Shown here: in pieces, positions 7,253 through 16,445 of the stretch
How positions within the stretch are numbered: the stretch's first letter is position 1
Layout: every line of letters begins with the position of its first letter
Assembly: GCA_034437035.1 (NCBI GenBank)
Contig: DAOTUI010000071.1
Location: forward strand, 13,750 to 77,749
Source: CAKZQX01 sp034437035
Lineage (GTDB): Bacteria; Chloroflexota; Chloroflexia; Chloroflexales; Chloroflexaceae
Length of the DNA stretch: 64,000 nucleotides
Reading direction: 5' to 3'
Made by a program: the position numbers and the translations under genes
Notes under the pieces: generated by a model
The model's database searches: none
Told to the model about the DNA's origin: nothing
Seen by the model: the letters and a program-made list of their open reading frames with translations, nothing else

Positions 7253-10129
7253 ATGACTCGCCGGAAACAGCTTGCGCTGATCGATGGACACGCTCTGGCC
7301 TACCGCGCCTTTCACGCCCTCGCCGACGCCAACCTGCGCGCCTCCAGCGGTGAGCCGACCTACGCGGTCTTCGGCTTTGCCCAGATCTTGCTGACCGCGC
7401 TACAGGAGTATCAGCCGGACTATGTGGCGGTGGCCTTCGATGTGGGCCGCACCTTCCGCGATGATCTCTACGCCGAGTATAAGGCCGGCCGCGCGGAGAC
7501 CCCGGCGGAGTTTCATCCGCAACTGGAGCGCATCCGGCAACTGGTGACAACGCTGAATATTCCGATCTACACCGCCGAGGGCTACGAGGCCGACGATGTG
7601 ATCGGCACGCTCTCCCGGCAGGCGACAGCACAGGATATCGAGACGCTGATCCTCACCGGCGACACCGATACGCTGCAACTGGTAGACGAACATGTGCGCG
7701 TGGTGCTGGCCAATCCCTACGGCCAGAAGACCACCACCACGCTGTATGATCTGTCCCACGTCCAGGAGCGCTACAAGGGGCTCAAGCCGCACCAACTGGC
7801 CGACCTGCGCGGACTCAAGGGCGATAAGTCGGACAATATTCCCGGCGTGGCGGGCATTGGCGATACCGGCGCGCTGAACCTGCTGGCCGAGTTTGGCACG
7901 ATTGAGAACCTCTATGCGCATCTGGAAGAATCCCCCAAACGCTACCGCAAGAAGTTGGAAGGTCAACGCGATCAGGCGCTCTTTAGCAAAAAGCTCTCGA
8001 TCATTGTCTGCGATGCCCCGGTGACGCTTGACCCGGCGGCGGCAACCCTGCATGATTATGACCGGGCGGCGGTGATTGCGCTATTTCAGGAGTTGGAGTT
8101 TGGCAGCAGTCTGGTGAAGAAGCTCCCGCAGGATGGCGCGCACCTGGACCAGGTTATGCCGGACGCGGCGGCGGAACCCGTCCCGCTGCCCGACCTGAGC
8201 GCGGCAGCCCCCGCCGGCAGCAGTCTGCAAATGTCCCTGTTCGGCACAGATGAACTGCCCCCGGTTGCACCCCCGCAGCACGCGCCGGTCGGCGCGCGCA
8301 TGGCCCCGGCCCTGGGGGATTACCAGGCCGTGATTACCACCGATGACCTGGACCGGGTAATCGAGAAACTCAACCGCGCGCCGGGGTTTGCCTTTGATAC
8401 CGAGGGCACCGGGTTGCACCCCTTCCAGTGCGATCTGGTAGGCATCTCGCTGGCGGTTGAGCCGGGCAGCGCCTGGTATATTCCCTTTGGGCATCGCAGC
8501 GGTGAGCAACTCCCCCGGCAGCAGGTGCTGAATGCCTTGCGTCCCTTCTTCGCCGATCCACAGAAGCCCAAGTATGCCCACAACGCCAAGTTTGACATAG
8601 CAATGCTGCTGCACGCGGGGGTTGTCACCCAGGGGCTGACCTTTGACACACTGATTGCGGCCCGACTGCTGGGCAAGCAGCGCGCCAGCCTGAAGGAACT
8701 GGCCTTCTATGAACTGAAGATCGCCGAGCAGATGCAGTCAATCGAGGAGTTGATCGGGCGCGGCGCAAAACAGACCACCTTTGATTATGTGCCGATTGCG
8801 CAGGCCGTGCCCTACGCCGCCGCCGATGCCGATATGACTCTGCGCCTCAAGCATGCACTGGAGCCGCAACTCCAGGCGCAGGCGCGCATCTATGATATTT
8901 TCACCCGCTTTGAGCTGCCGCTGGTGCCGGTGCTGGTGGCGATGGAGCAGACCGGAATCAAACTGGATGTCGGTTACATGCAGGAGTTGAGCGCCGCCCT
9001 GGGTCAGCGCCAGACCGAACTTGAGCAGGAGATCTACACCTACGCCGAGCGGCCATTCAATATCAACTCCAGCGACCAGTTGAGCGGCGTGCTGTTCGAC
9101 AAACTGGGACTGCCCGCCGATCAGGTCAGGCGTACTGCCAAAACCAAGAAATACTCGCTCACGGCAGATACGCTGGAGCAGATGCGCGACAAACATCAAA
9201 TTATTGACCTGATCCTCCAGTATCGCCAGCTTGCCAAGCTCAAATCCACCTATGTTGATGCGCTGCCCGGCCTGGTCAACCCGGAGACGGGGCGCGTGCA
9301 TACCTCCTTCAACCAGATGGGCACCGCCACCGGCCGCCTGTCCAGCAATGATCCCAATCTGCAGAATATCCCGGTGCGTACCGAGGAAGGCCGCGAGATC
9401 CGCCGGGCGTTTGTCGCCGCGCCGGGGCATGTCTTTATCGCCGCCGACTACTCGCAGATCGAGTTGCGCGTGCTGGCGCATATCACGCTGGACCTCAATC
9501 TGGTGCGGGCCTTTGAGGAGGGGCAGGATATCCACGCGGCAACGGCGGCCCAGCTCTTCAATGTGCCGATCCGGGCGGTGGACAAGCATCAGCGTCGCCT
9601 GGCGAAGACCACCGTCTTCGGGATCGTGTATGGCATCAGCAGCTTTGGGCTGGCCCAGCGCACCGGCCTGAGCCGCACCGATGCGCAGGGCTTGATCGAC
9701 GCGCTCTTTGCGCGGTTTCCCCAGTTGCGCAGTTATATCGACACAACGCTGGAGCAGGGCCGTAACCAGGGCTATGTCGAGTCGCTCTTTGGTCGCCGCC
9801 GCGCCATGCCCGAGCTGACCAGCAGTAATGCGCAGCGCCGCCAGGCCGCCGAACGGGAGGCCATCAATGCGCCGATCCAGGCGACCGCCGCCGACATTAT
9901 GAAGCTGGCGATGATTCGGGTAGCGGAAGAACTCAAGCGCCGCCAGTTGCGCACCCGACTGCTGCTGCAGGTCCACGACGAGTTAATCTTTGAGGCTCCC
10001 GACGCCGAGGCGGACGAAGTGCAGCATCTGGTGCGTGATATTATGGAGCAGATCTGCCCGCTGCGCGTACCACTCAAGGTAGATCTGGAGGTCGGGCGCA
10101 ACTGGGAAGAGATGACCGAGGTTGCGTAG
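7253..10129 (+). CDS. polA: DNA polymerase I with proofreading domain
   Basis: The protein has 958 residues counted from ATG 7253, which follows AAGGAG at 7243-7248; the frame is open upstream but that part is not needed. It has three domains: a 5'-3' flap exonuclease (about 1-290, LIDGHALAYRAF, YEADDVIGTL, LRGLKGDKSDNIPG), a 3'-5' exonuclease (about 370-540) and a family A polymerase (about 560-958, TATGRLSSNDPNLQNIPVR, DYSQIELRVLAH, KTTVFGIVYGISSFG, VHDEL). The proofreading metal ligands look intact: DTEG near residue 382, HNAKFD and AAADADMT. It fills gaps in repair and removes Okazaki primers. It is a single-gene unit with its own promoter. Confidence 0.97.
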   Translation: MTRRKQLALIDGHALAYRAFHALADANLRASSGEPTYAVFGFAQILLTALQEYQPDYVAVAFDVGRTFRDDLYAEYKAGRAETPAEFHPQLERIRQLVTTLNIPIYTAEGYEADDVIGTLSRQATAQDIETLILTGDTDTLQLVDEHVRVVLANPYGQKTTTTLYDLSHVQERYKGLKPHQLADLRGLKGDKSDNIPGVAGIGDTGALNLLAEFGTIENLYAHLEESPKRYRKKLEGQRDQALFSKKLSIIVCDAPVTLDPAAATLHDYDRAAVIALFQELEFGSSLVKKLPQDGAHLDQVMPDAAAEPVPLPDLSAAAPAGSSLQMSLFGTDELPPVAPPQHAPVGARMAPALGDYQAVITTDDLDRVIEKLNRAPGFAFDTEGTGLHPFQCDLVGISLAVEPGSAWYIPFGHRSGEQLPRQQVLNALRPFFADPQKPKYAHNAKFDIAMLLHAGVVTQGLTFDTLIAARLLGKQRASLKELAFYELKIAEQMQSIEELIGRGAKQTTFDYVPIAQAVPYAAADADMTLRLKHALEPQLQAQARIYDIFTRFELPLVPVLVAMEQTGIKLDVGYMQELSAALGQRQTELEQEIYTYAERPFNINSSDQLSGVLFDKLGLPADQVRRTAKTKKYSLTADTLEQMRDKHQIIDLILQYRQLAKLKSTYVDALPGLVNPETGRVHTSFNQMGTATGRLSSNDPNLQNIPVRTEEGREIRRAFVAAPGHVFIAADYSQIELRVLAHITLDLNLVRAFEEGQDIHAATAAQLFNVPIRAVDKHQRRLAKTTVFGIVYGISSFGLAQRTGLSRTDAQGLIDALFARFPQLRSYIDTTLEQGRNQGYVESLFGRRRAMPELTSSNAQRRQAAEREAINAPIQATAADIMKLAMIRVAEELKRRQLRTRLLLQVHDELIFEAPDAEADEVQHLVRDIMEQICPLRVPLKVDLEVGRNWEEMTEVA

Positions 10130-10255
10130 AGTGCAGCGCGACCAATCGCAGGCTAAAATGTCATCACCCGTTCAACCATACCCGCGTCGGCCATGCTACA
10201 ATGGCAGATAGTCAACTGTATGACACCTGTCTGAAATGCGAGGAATAGAAACCCT

Positions 10256-11293
10256 ATGCAGACCATGGTGACAAATAATATGCCCCGCCCGGTGCAGCCC
10301 TCGGACCAGACGCGTCCAACCTTCTCGGTGGTTGCCCCCGTTTTCAACGAAGAGCAGATCCTCCCGGAGTTTTATCGCCGGGTTGTGGCGGCGCTGGAGT
10401 CGCTGGGCGAGCCTTTTGAGATTGTGCTGGTCAACGACGGCTGCCGCGACCGCTCCCCGGAGATTATGTACCAGCTCCATGAGCAGGATCAGCGGGTCAA
10501 AATTGTGAACTTCTCCCGCAACTTTGGACACCAGCTCGCAATCACGGCAGGTACCGATTATGCCCAGGGCCAGGCAGTGGTTGTGATCGACTCCGATCTG
10601 CAAGATCCGCCCGAGGTCATCCCCGATCTGATTGCGCGCTGGCGCGAAGGCTATCAGGTAGTCTACGCGGTGCGCACCGAACGCGCGGGCGAGACCTGGT
10701 TTAAGAAGGTGACAGCGACCTTTTTCTATCGCCTGATTGCCAAAATTACCAGCGTGGAAATCCCGATCGACACCGGCGACTTCCGCCTGATGGATCAGCG
10801 TGTCATCGAGGCGCTGAAGAATGTGCGTGAGTACAACCGCTTTATGCGCGGCTTATCGGTCTGGGTGGGCTTTAAGCAGACCGGCGTGCCCTACAAACGG
10901 AATGCGCGTTCAGCCGGTGCGACCAAGTACCCCCTCAGCAAGATGCTGCGCTTTGCCTTTGACGGCATCACCAGTTTTTCCTACCTGCCGCTGCAACTGG
11001 CGACCTACTTTGGCTTTATCGTTGCGCTGCTCAGTCTGCTCTTCCTGGTGATCGTGTTTATGCTGCGCCTGATTAACGCGGCAAACCCGGCCTTCTACGG
11101 GCAGGCATCAACGCTGGTCGCGGTGCTGTTCCTCGGGAGCATTCAACTGATCTTCCTCGGCATCATCGGCGAGTATCTCGGGCGCATCTACGACGAGGTG
11201 AAACACCGCCCGCTCTATATCGTCGCCGATACCTTCGGCTTTGAGAGCGAGCAGACGAGCACCGAGTCGGAAGAGATCCACAGCCGGAATTGA
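10256..11293 (+). CDS. GT2 family membrane glycosyltransferase (polyprenyl-phosphate type)
   Basis: The protein has 345 residues. The N-terminal GT-A domain (about 20-250) has APVFNEEQILPEF, VLVNDGC for the first nucleotide-sugar site, DSDLQDPPEVIP (the DXD-like motif) and FRLMDQRVIEAL. Two membrane helices follow at about 258-285 and 295-318, with EYLGRIYDEVKHRP near the end. This is the layout of DPM1/ArnC/GtrB-like enzymes that move a sugar from UDP/GDP onto a lipid phosphate at the inner membrane face. The start is ATG 10256, with in-frame ATGs at 10265 and 10280 as alternatives; GAGGAATAG is a weak ribosome site. The sugar is not predictable. Confidence 0.9.
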   Translation: MQTMVTNNMPRPVQPSDQTRPTFSVVAPVFNEEQILPEFYRRVVAALESLGEPFEIVLVNDGCRDRSPEIMYQLHEQDQRVKIVNFSRNFGHQLAITAGTDYAQGQAVVVIDSDLQDPPEVIPDLIARWREGYQVVYAVRTERAGETWFKKVTATFFYRLIAKITSVEIPIDTGDFRLMDQRVIEALKNVREYNRFMRGLSVWVGFKQTGVPYKRNARSAGATKYPLSKMLRFAFDGITSFSYLPLQLATYFGFIVALLSLLFLVIVFMLRLINAANPAFYGQASTLVAVLFLGSIQLIFLGIIGEYLGRIYDEVKHRPLYIVADTFGFESEQTSTESEEIHSRN

Positions 11294-11697
11294 TCTGCCT
11301 GGGGTGGGGATTGGCGGTTGGCGATTGGGGAATGACGTGCGGCGGCGCGGGACGGAACCGTCCACGAAGAGGGCCACGAATGCACGAATGGCACGGTGCT
11401 ACGCCAGGGATGCACTGCCTTCTTTGATGACGCACTGCTATGCGGTGAGATGCCGCTCTCCGGTCAGCATACCACGGCGGTTCGTTGGGGCACGCTGTGT
11501 CAGGGAACGCCGGATCATCGTCGGCATCCCGGCACCGGCCGTTTCACATTTTTCGCCCATTCCGTGGCATTCGTGGTCCGGACCTCACCGCATCACGCAT
11601 CACTACTCTGCGGGAGGGAATACCTGGCGAGCCGGAGACCGTTGAAGTGGGGGCGGTAGCGGGCAGTAGGCCACCGCTTCAAACCAGCTTATCGCCA
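11294..11697. repeat. Intergenic region with a degraded palindromic element
   Basis: No gene is seen. CCACGAAGAGGGCCACGAAT at 11,372 is answered by inverted CCATTCCGTGGCATTCGTGG at 11,558, enclosing about 190 bp. The right part (TTTTTCGCCCATTCCGTGG, then CACCGCATCACG) resembles the right arm of the repeat at 17,587-17,806, so this is probably an old copy of that variant. Confidence 0.45.
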
Positions 11698-12048
11698 CTA
11701 CCGGATAGTCGTCACCATTCCACTTCGTATCGTCCCAATATGCAGGCGTGACAATCTTTTACTCCTCGCGCCAGCGCCGGCCCCGGCATGCGGGCGGAGT
11801 TGCTGCACCAGCGTTCCCAGGTCGGTGATGCGTCCCTGCCGCTCCAGCACGGCCACCAGTTCGCGCGCTTTCGCTGCCCGGCCCTCGCCCCGCCGATCAT
11901 CATACGCGACCCCGAGATCAAAGCAGAGTGTGCGCAATTCTTCGCTATCAAAGTGGGCCACCAGGATGTCGCGCAGGCGGCGGCGGCGGGCCGGCGGTGC
12001 ATCAGCTACATCGCCGTGAGTGCCGAAGGTGCCGATCATGATGTTCAT
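11698..12048 (-). CDS. Orphan effector-associated (death-like) domain protein
   Basis: The protein has 116 residues. Residues ~22-88 match the helical effector-associated domain pattern: LRDILVAHFDSEELRTLCFD, LGVAYDDRRGEG, KARELVAVLERQGRITDL. These adaptor domains normally sit at one end of NTPase, protease or nuclease proteins and recruit partners in bacterial conflict systems. Here no effector domain follows. The tail after residue 90 is Arg/Gly-rich and ends in sequence that looks out of frame (RSKRLSRLHIGTIRSG), suggesting truncation. No partner with a matching domain is seen nearby, although kinase-type conflict proteins occur at 29.3 and 52 kb. Confidence 0.55.
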   Translation of the reverse strand: MNIMIGTFGTHGDVADAPPARRRRLRDILVAHFDSEELRTLCFDLGVAYDDRRGEGRAAKARELVAVLERQGRITDLGTLVQQLRPHAGAGAGARSKRLSRLHIGTIRSGMVTTIR

Positions 12049-12450
12049 CGCTGCTTCCTCCGCAGGTAATCAATTCCGGCGCGGCCGGCGGCCGAACGCA
12101 CGGGTCTTTCTGAATCAACATAGCCGTTGCGTACCACACAATCTTGTCTATTCGTGCGCAGTATGCCGGCACACGGTGGAGCCGTTCCCCAACGGAATGC
12201 GTGCTGTGATGAGCACAACTGCTCCGACGAGCAGATCGCGGAGTCTGGGCGTGTGGGCTGGTATGGGGCGCGCGCCGTGATAGGATAGCGGAGGTTAATG
12301 TAGGACGTTTGTTTTATAGTGCCAAGCCTTGACCGCACGTTCAACGGGGAGTAGAATATGCCCGATAGGTAGCTTATCCAGAAGTTTCCGTGTACATGTT
12401 TAGCTGGAAGGTTCCAGGTAAAGATTGTTCGGTGGCATCTCTCCCCTTAA
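12049..12450. other. Intergenic region, no gene seen
   Basis: About 400 bp with no supported frame. GC falls sharply from about 12,300 onward, marking the left edge of the AT-rich segment that carries the HEPN-motif gene. Confidence 0.4.
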
Positions 12451-12460
12451 AGCCAAACGT

Positions 12461-13494
12461 ATGATAAAATTGGCCCAATATTTCGAGAGCGCTTTTCAAG
12501 GAGTAAAATATACTTTCTAACTGACCCGCTAGTCCATCACGCTCGTAACGTTTTTCAGAATCCAGAAATTAAAGGTTCCGAAACTGGAGATTCGTTTTTT
12601 ACCACCTTTGGGCCGGGCAACATGCTTTACTTTACAGACAAGCCGTTTGAAAGATTCTCTGACTACGAAACGCTACTAATGAGATTACAGCAGGATGATG
12701 CACAAAAATACAAGCAAATTCATAAAGGCGTACCATTTTACTATCTTTCATGGACAGCTTTTGATATGGGGAATTATGAAAAAGCGCTGTTTTATATGGA
12801 TGCAGCAATATCAGAAGATATACGTAAAGATCGCGTAGGTTGGCTCAATAACCCCGCCGGTAGTTTTTTGACACTTGGGCCACCAAATATTCAAGCAGCT
12901 ATGCGAGTAGCACCCTTATTAAGCCGGTTACTAGAGGACCAACTCAATCGGTTCAACTTGGTATCTGGTCGCATTCCAATCAGCGTCGAGGATTTTGTGA
13001 ATAAATTCGTTAGAGTATTAGTAATGGATTTTACGAAACGGTCTATTGTTACGGCTCTCTACACGTTTATATTGGAATTTTATGATCGCTGTAAGGATTT
13101 GACACTGCGTAGTGACATTGGAGGTTCTATAGAACCGTTCCTCACCCATCTTTTCAAAGGTGGCCTCATTTTCGAGTCACTGCTCAAACACTTGTATCCA
13201 AATAAAGATAACGGGAAACCAGCGATAACACTAGGTGACATTTTTAACACAAATCAATTCAAAGTTGATTTCTTGCCAAATATACAAACTAGTTCTAGCA
13301 GTTTGCAAGATATCGTGAATGATGTCCAAGTTGCTAATCTTCAAACCGCTTTCAATACAACTTCACGAATTCGGAATACGACAGGCCACAATCTGGTTTG
13401 GATTGACATATTTAACGACGCAACCAAGTATGAAGTGCTCTTTGAGCAGCAAGTAAATGCAATATTATATATCGTTTCTGTGAAGTTTCCATGA
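12461..13494 (+). pseudogene. HEPN-motif protein, apparent -1 frameshift near its start
   Basis: The main frame is open from 12,451 to TGA 13,492 but has no usual start codon before ATG 12,622. A second frame begins at ATG 12,461 with MIKLAQYFESAFQGVKYTF and stops at TAA 12,518. Joining the two by a -1 slip at TTC gives a continuous protein (LTDPLVHHARNVFQNPEI follows), so either one base is missing or the ribosome slips. The C-terminus carries R251-N-T-T-G-H256 (numbered from ATG 12,622), the R-x4-H motif of HEPN ribonucleases, in a helical context (TSRIRNTTGHNLVW). Base use is clearly AT-rich compared with its neighbours, a sign of transfer. HEPN proteins are common toxins and defence nucleases; no antitoxin is adjacent. 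The exact family is unknown. Confidence 0.5.
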
Positions 13495-13511
13495 TGTTGT
13501 CAAAGAAGCCA

Positions 13512-13562
13512 CCCAACACGCCTTGCACACGGACGCCGCCGGCGCGGCCCTGACCTGGGCGC
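13512..13562 (+). repeat. 51-bp direct repeat, copy 1
   Basis: It begins CCCAACACGCCTTGCACACG and recurs at 14,409-14,459 with three mismatches. The two copies flank the toxin-antitoxin pair. Read in one frame both give QHALHTDAxGAAL, so they may derive from a coding fragment. Confidence 0.8.
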
Positions 13563-13749
13563 GACTTTTGGTGGCGGTGTGTGCCGACGGTCGGCGGCGA
13601 TCCCGACGGCTGCCGGCGGCGCCGGTGAAGGCCACCGTTGGGCGGCATAAAACGGCTTGTGGCGTGGTGCAGTATATGATACATTTGTTTCATTTGCCAG
13701 CGTGTCTTGTTACGGTCACGATGACTCAATAAGCCTGAGAGGCAGCAGA

Positions 13750-13965
13750 ATGAGCCAGATCGAATTTGAAACAGTCGTGCAACAAGGGGTTATTGTCGTT
13801 CCTAAAGAGCATCAGATCCATGGACGGGTACGTGTACGTGTCATTATTATCACCGAAGAAGAAGAGGATGATATTGATATGGTTGAGTATTTAATGAATC
13901 ATCCCCTCACGGAAACAACACCGCAGTCGTTTACACGAGACGAGTTACATAATCGCAATGGCTAA
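13750..13965 (+). CDS. Antitoxin of a PIN toxin pair
   Basis: This 71-residue protein starts at ATG 13,750, behind a weak GAGAGGCAGCAGA site. It begins MSQIEFETVVQQGVIVVPKE, an AbrB/phd-like beta start, continues GRVRVRVIII, and ends in an acidic stretch and a probable toxin-binding helix. Small size, position and an 8-nt overlap with the PIN gene downstream support the antitoxin role: it would block the toxin and repress the operon. The family is assigned from context rather than a clear motif. Confidence 0.65.
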   Translation: MSQIEFETVVQQGVIVVPKEHQIHGRVRVRVIIITEEEEDDIDMVEYLMNHPLTETTPQSFTRDELHNRNG

Positions 13966-14377
13966 CATTATTTCAGTGTTTATTGACACGAATGTATGGG
14001 TATACGCGTTCAATAAAACCCAAGACCCGGCAAAAACGGTGAAGGCAAAGTCACTTATTCGGTCAGAACCATCTATTTTTGTGAGTACGCAAGTTATGAG
14101 TGAACTGAGTGTAACACTCCTACGTAAATTTGCCGCAACTGAACCGACCATACGACGTTTGACACGTTCGATGTATCGAAAATATCGTGTTCTTGAATAT
14201 ACACAAGCAACATACTTCACTGCATCGTATGTGCGAGAAACCTATACGCTCTCATTCTGGGACAGCACGATTGTCGCAAGCGCCCTTGAAAGCGGAAGTG
14301 TAAAGCTCTATTCTGAAGATCTTCAAGATGGTCTGTCGATTAATAACCAGGTGACCGTTCAAAACCCCTTTCGCTAA
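13958..14377 (+). CDS. vapC: VapC-type PIN-domain ribonuclease toxin
   Basis: The protein has 139 residues, the usual PIN toxin length. Predicted acidic metal ligands are D10 (FIDTNVWVYAF), E49 (VMSELS), D102 (FWDSTIVASAL) and D121 (YSEDLQDG), all present, so it is probably active. VapC toxins cut tRNA or rRNA. ATG 13,958 overlaps the antitoxin stop, the usual translational coupling. The pair is AT-richer than the flanks and lies between 51-bp direct repeats, consistent with acquisition as a cassette. Confidence 0.88.
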   Translation: MANIISVFIDTNVWVYAFNKTQDPAKTVKAKSLIRSEPSIFVSTQVMSELSVTLLRKFAATEPTIRRLTRSMYRKYRVLEYTQATYFTASYVRETYTLSFWDSTIVASALESGSVKLYSEDLQDGLSINNQVTVQNPFR

Positions 14378-14890
14378 AAGGACAGAAAAGATCAGGCTTC
14401 GTAGGCCGCCCAACACGCCTTGCACACGGACGCCGACGGCGCGGCCCTGAGCCGGGCGCTTTTTTTGCCCGCAAACCGCGGCGCTCTAGCGCCATTGGTG
14501 GCGGTCGTGCCGTCGTCTCGCCCAGCAATACTATTCTATAGACCAACGGGCGAGCGTGCGCAGTTTGCTGGTGTGGGTATCACGCAACCGCGGGCTCGAT
14601 CTATCAAGCCCGCGTCCCCCCGCGCGGCCTCAAGATTGACGAAGACCTGGCGGGTCGGTGCGGCGATGTCGCCCGCACCGACGATGTTGCCATCAACGTC
14701 TACCTGATCAGAGTATACCACAACCACCCCGTCATCGCCTGTCCGTACAGGGAGCAAAACCATCTACGAATAGAACCACGAATATACAAACGCCAGAAAA
14801 TCCGCACAATGCAATGAACCCTGCCCGCCGATGTACAATTTCCCGATTATAGCACGGCGTGCCACGCAAACCCCGCTGCAACCAGGACTG
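14378..14890. other. Intergenic region with the second direct repeat
   Basis: It holds copy 2 of the 51-bp repeat (14,409-14,459) and no gene I can support. A GC hairpin-like stretch (GCGCTTTTTTTGCCCGC at about 14,456) resembles a terminator for the toxin pair. Confidence 0.4.
14409..14459 (+). repeat. 51-bp direct repeat, copy 2
   Basis: Same orientation as copy 1 at 13,512, 897 bp away, with three substitutions. Confidence 0.8.
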
Positions 14891-14891
14891 C

Positions 14892-14938
14892 TTGCATCTC
14901 CCGGATGCATGGGCTATAATTAAGGCAAACATACGTTC
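14892..14938 (+). promoter_or_regulatory. Macro-domain gene promoter with SOS-like box
   Basis: TTGCAT (14,892-14,897), a 17-nt spacer and TATAAT (14,915-14,920) form a good promoter. AAACATACGTTC at 14,927-14,938 differs by one base from GAAC-N4-GTTC, the LexA box known in Gram-positive bacteria, and lies just downstream of the -10, as do the two exact boxes near 38 kb. Confidence 0.6.
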
Positions 14939-15004
14939 TTTTTCCAGGAAGAGGTGTAGTTACACCTTGATCTGCATCTAAACGCGAAAACGAAAGCGAC
15001 ACCA

Positions 15005-15474
15005 GTGCCTATCGAATACATCTCCGGCGACCTCTTTGTCAACCACTGCAACGCGCAGGCATTCGCGCATGGCTGCAACTGCCAGGGCACAATGGGGCAG
15101 GCATTGCCGTTGGCTTCCGCCGGCGCTACCCGGCGATGTACGCAGAATACCGCCGCCGCTGCAAGGCGCAACCACGCGCGTTCAACCTGGGCAATCTGTT
15201 CCTCTGGCGGGACGAGCAGCAGCCCTGGGTGTTTAACCTGGGTACGCAGGAACGAACCTGGCGGGGCCGCGCCAGTTATACAGCGATTGAACAGGCGCTG
15301 ACGCAGATGCGTCGGCAGGGCGATGCGGAAGACATCCGGTCGATTGCCATTCCGCGCATTGGGGTAGGCTATGGCGGACTGTCCTGGCAGAAGGTGCGCG
15401 TTATCATTGAGCATGTCTTTACCGACTGGAACGGGACGCTGTATGTGTATGCGGAGTTCGTGCCGGAAGAGTAG
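15005..15474 (+). pseudogene. Macro-domain (ADP-ribose binding/hydrolysing) protein, one-base frameshift
   Basis: The first frame gives MPIEYISGDLFVNHCNAQAF then HGCNCQGTMG. The second gives AGIAVGFRRRYPAMYAEY and runs to TAG 15,474 with AIPRIGVGYGGLSW. Together they make a complete ~156-residue macro domain with the ADP-ribose loops GCNCQG and IGVGYGGL. The break is at the G-run 15,094-15,097; one extra G would restore a single frame. Such proteins remove ADP-ribose from proteins or nucleic acids, or degrade the 1''-phosphate left by RNA repair. It sits 11 nt before an ADP-ribosylglycohydrolase and has its own promoter. It could be a real mutation, a phase-variable tract or an assembly error. 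Confidence 0.75.
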
Positions 15475-15485
15475 AGGAACACCCG

Positions 15486-16366
15486 ATGGATCGTCTCCAA
15501 CGTGCTTTCCACTCCCTCGAAGGGCTCTCGGTCGGGGATGCCCTCGGCGGCTTCTTTAAGTTCTCTCAGGGTACAGTTTCGCGGCGCATTACGGAACGCA
15601 GCGTGCCGCAGGGCATCCGGCACTGGACAGATGATACCCAGATGGCGCTCGCGCTTGTTGCGGTGCTGCAGGAGACGGGTGGTATTGATCAGGACCGGCT
15701 GGCGGTTAGCCTTGCCACACATTACGAACGCGCGCGGGGCTATGGCATGGCTTCCCGCGCGGTGCTCAAAGGCATTCGCGCAGATGGCGATTGGCGCACC
15801 CATGCAGCGCGGGTATTTCAGGGGCAGGGCTCCTACGGCAACGGCTGTGCCTCGCGGGTGCCACCCGTCGGCGCATACTTTGCCGATGACCTGGAGGCAG
15901 TGATCGCGCATGCCCGTCGCTGCGCCGAGGTGACCCACGCTCACCCGGAAGCCGGCGCGGGAGCGATTGCGGTGGCAGTGGCAACGGCCTGGGCATGGCG
16001 GCTCCGCGATACCAAACGGCCTTCACGCTCCACCTTTATTGATCTAGTGCTGCCGTCGGTTCCAACGAGCATGGTCCGCGAAAAGCTGCGGTCGGCACGC
16101 AACCTGCCCGACAGTACCGACGTGCCGACCGCAGTCGCCACGCTGGGCAACGGCAGCCGCACAACCGTGCAGGACACAGTGCCGCTGGCGCTCTGGTGCG
16201 CGGGTGAGCAACTCGATAGCTATAGGCCATCTGGCCGGCACTGGCGGCGCAGGGCGATTGCGACACAACCTGCGCGATTGTCGGCGGCATTGTGGTGATA
16301 CACACCGGGATTGAGGGTATTCCAGGGACGTGGCGGCAGGCGCGGGAGCCGCTACCGGAATATTAG
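15486..16366 (+). pseudogene. ADP-ribosylglycohydrolase, one-base frameshift near the C-terminus
   Basis: The N-terminal 245 residues follow the DraG/ARH fold: LEGLSVGDALGGFF, HWTDDTQMALALV (D49-D50, magnesium ligands) and the glycine-rich GYGMASRAVLKGI. After DSY near 16,222 the frame changes; one extra base there (giving EAIW) lets it continue as GDCDTTCAIVGGIVVIHTG, the second metal-binding motif, to TAG 16,364-16,366, for about 293 residues. In the uncorrected frame the second metal site is lost and the product would be inactive. It is directly downstream of the macro-domain gene, so both likely reverse ADP-ribosylation. Confidence 0.8.
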
Positions 16367-16445
16367 AGAACATGGAACAAAGGAACAGAGCACCAGGCGC
16401 GCCTGACACATCTTCATCTATGATCATAACATCTGGAGGTAACGT

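Noticed and set aside
8738..9976. 412-codon frame antisense to polA
   Set aside because: Composition typical of the complement of GC-rich coding DNA; polA is beyond doubt.
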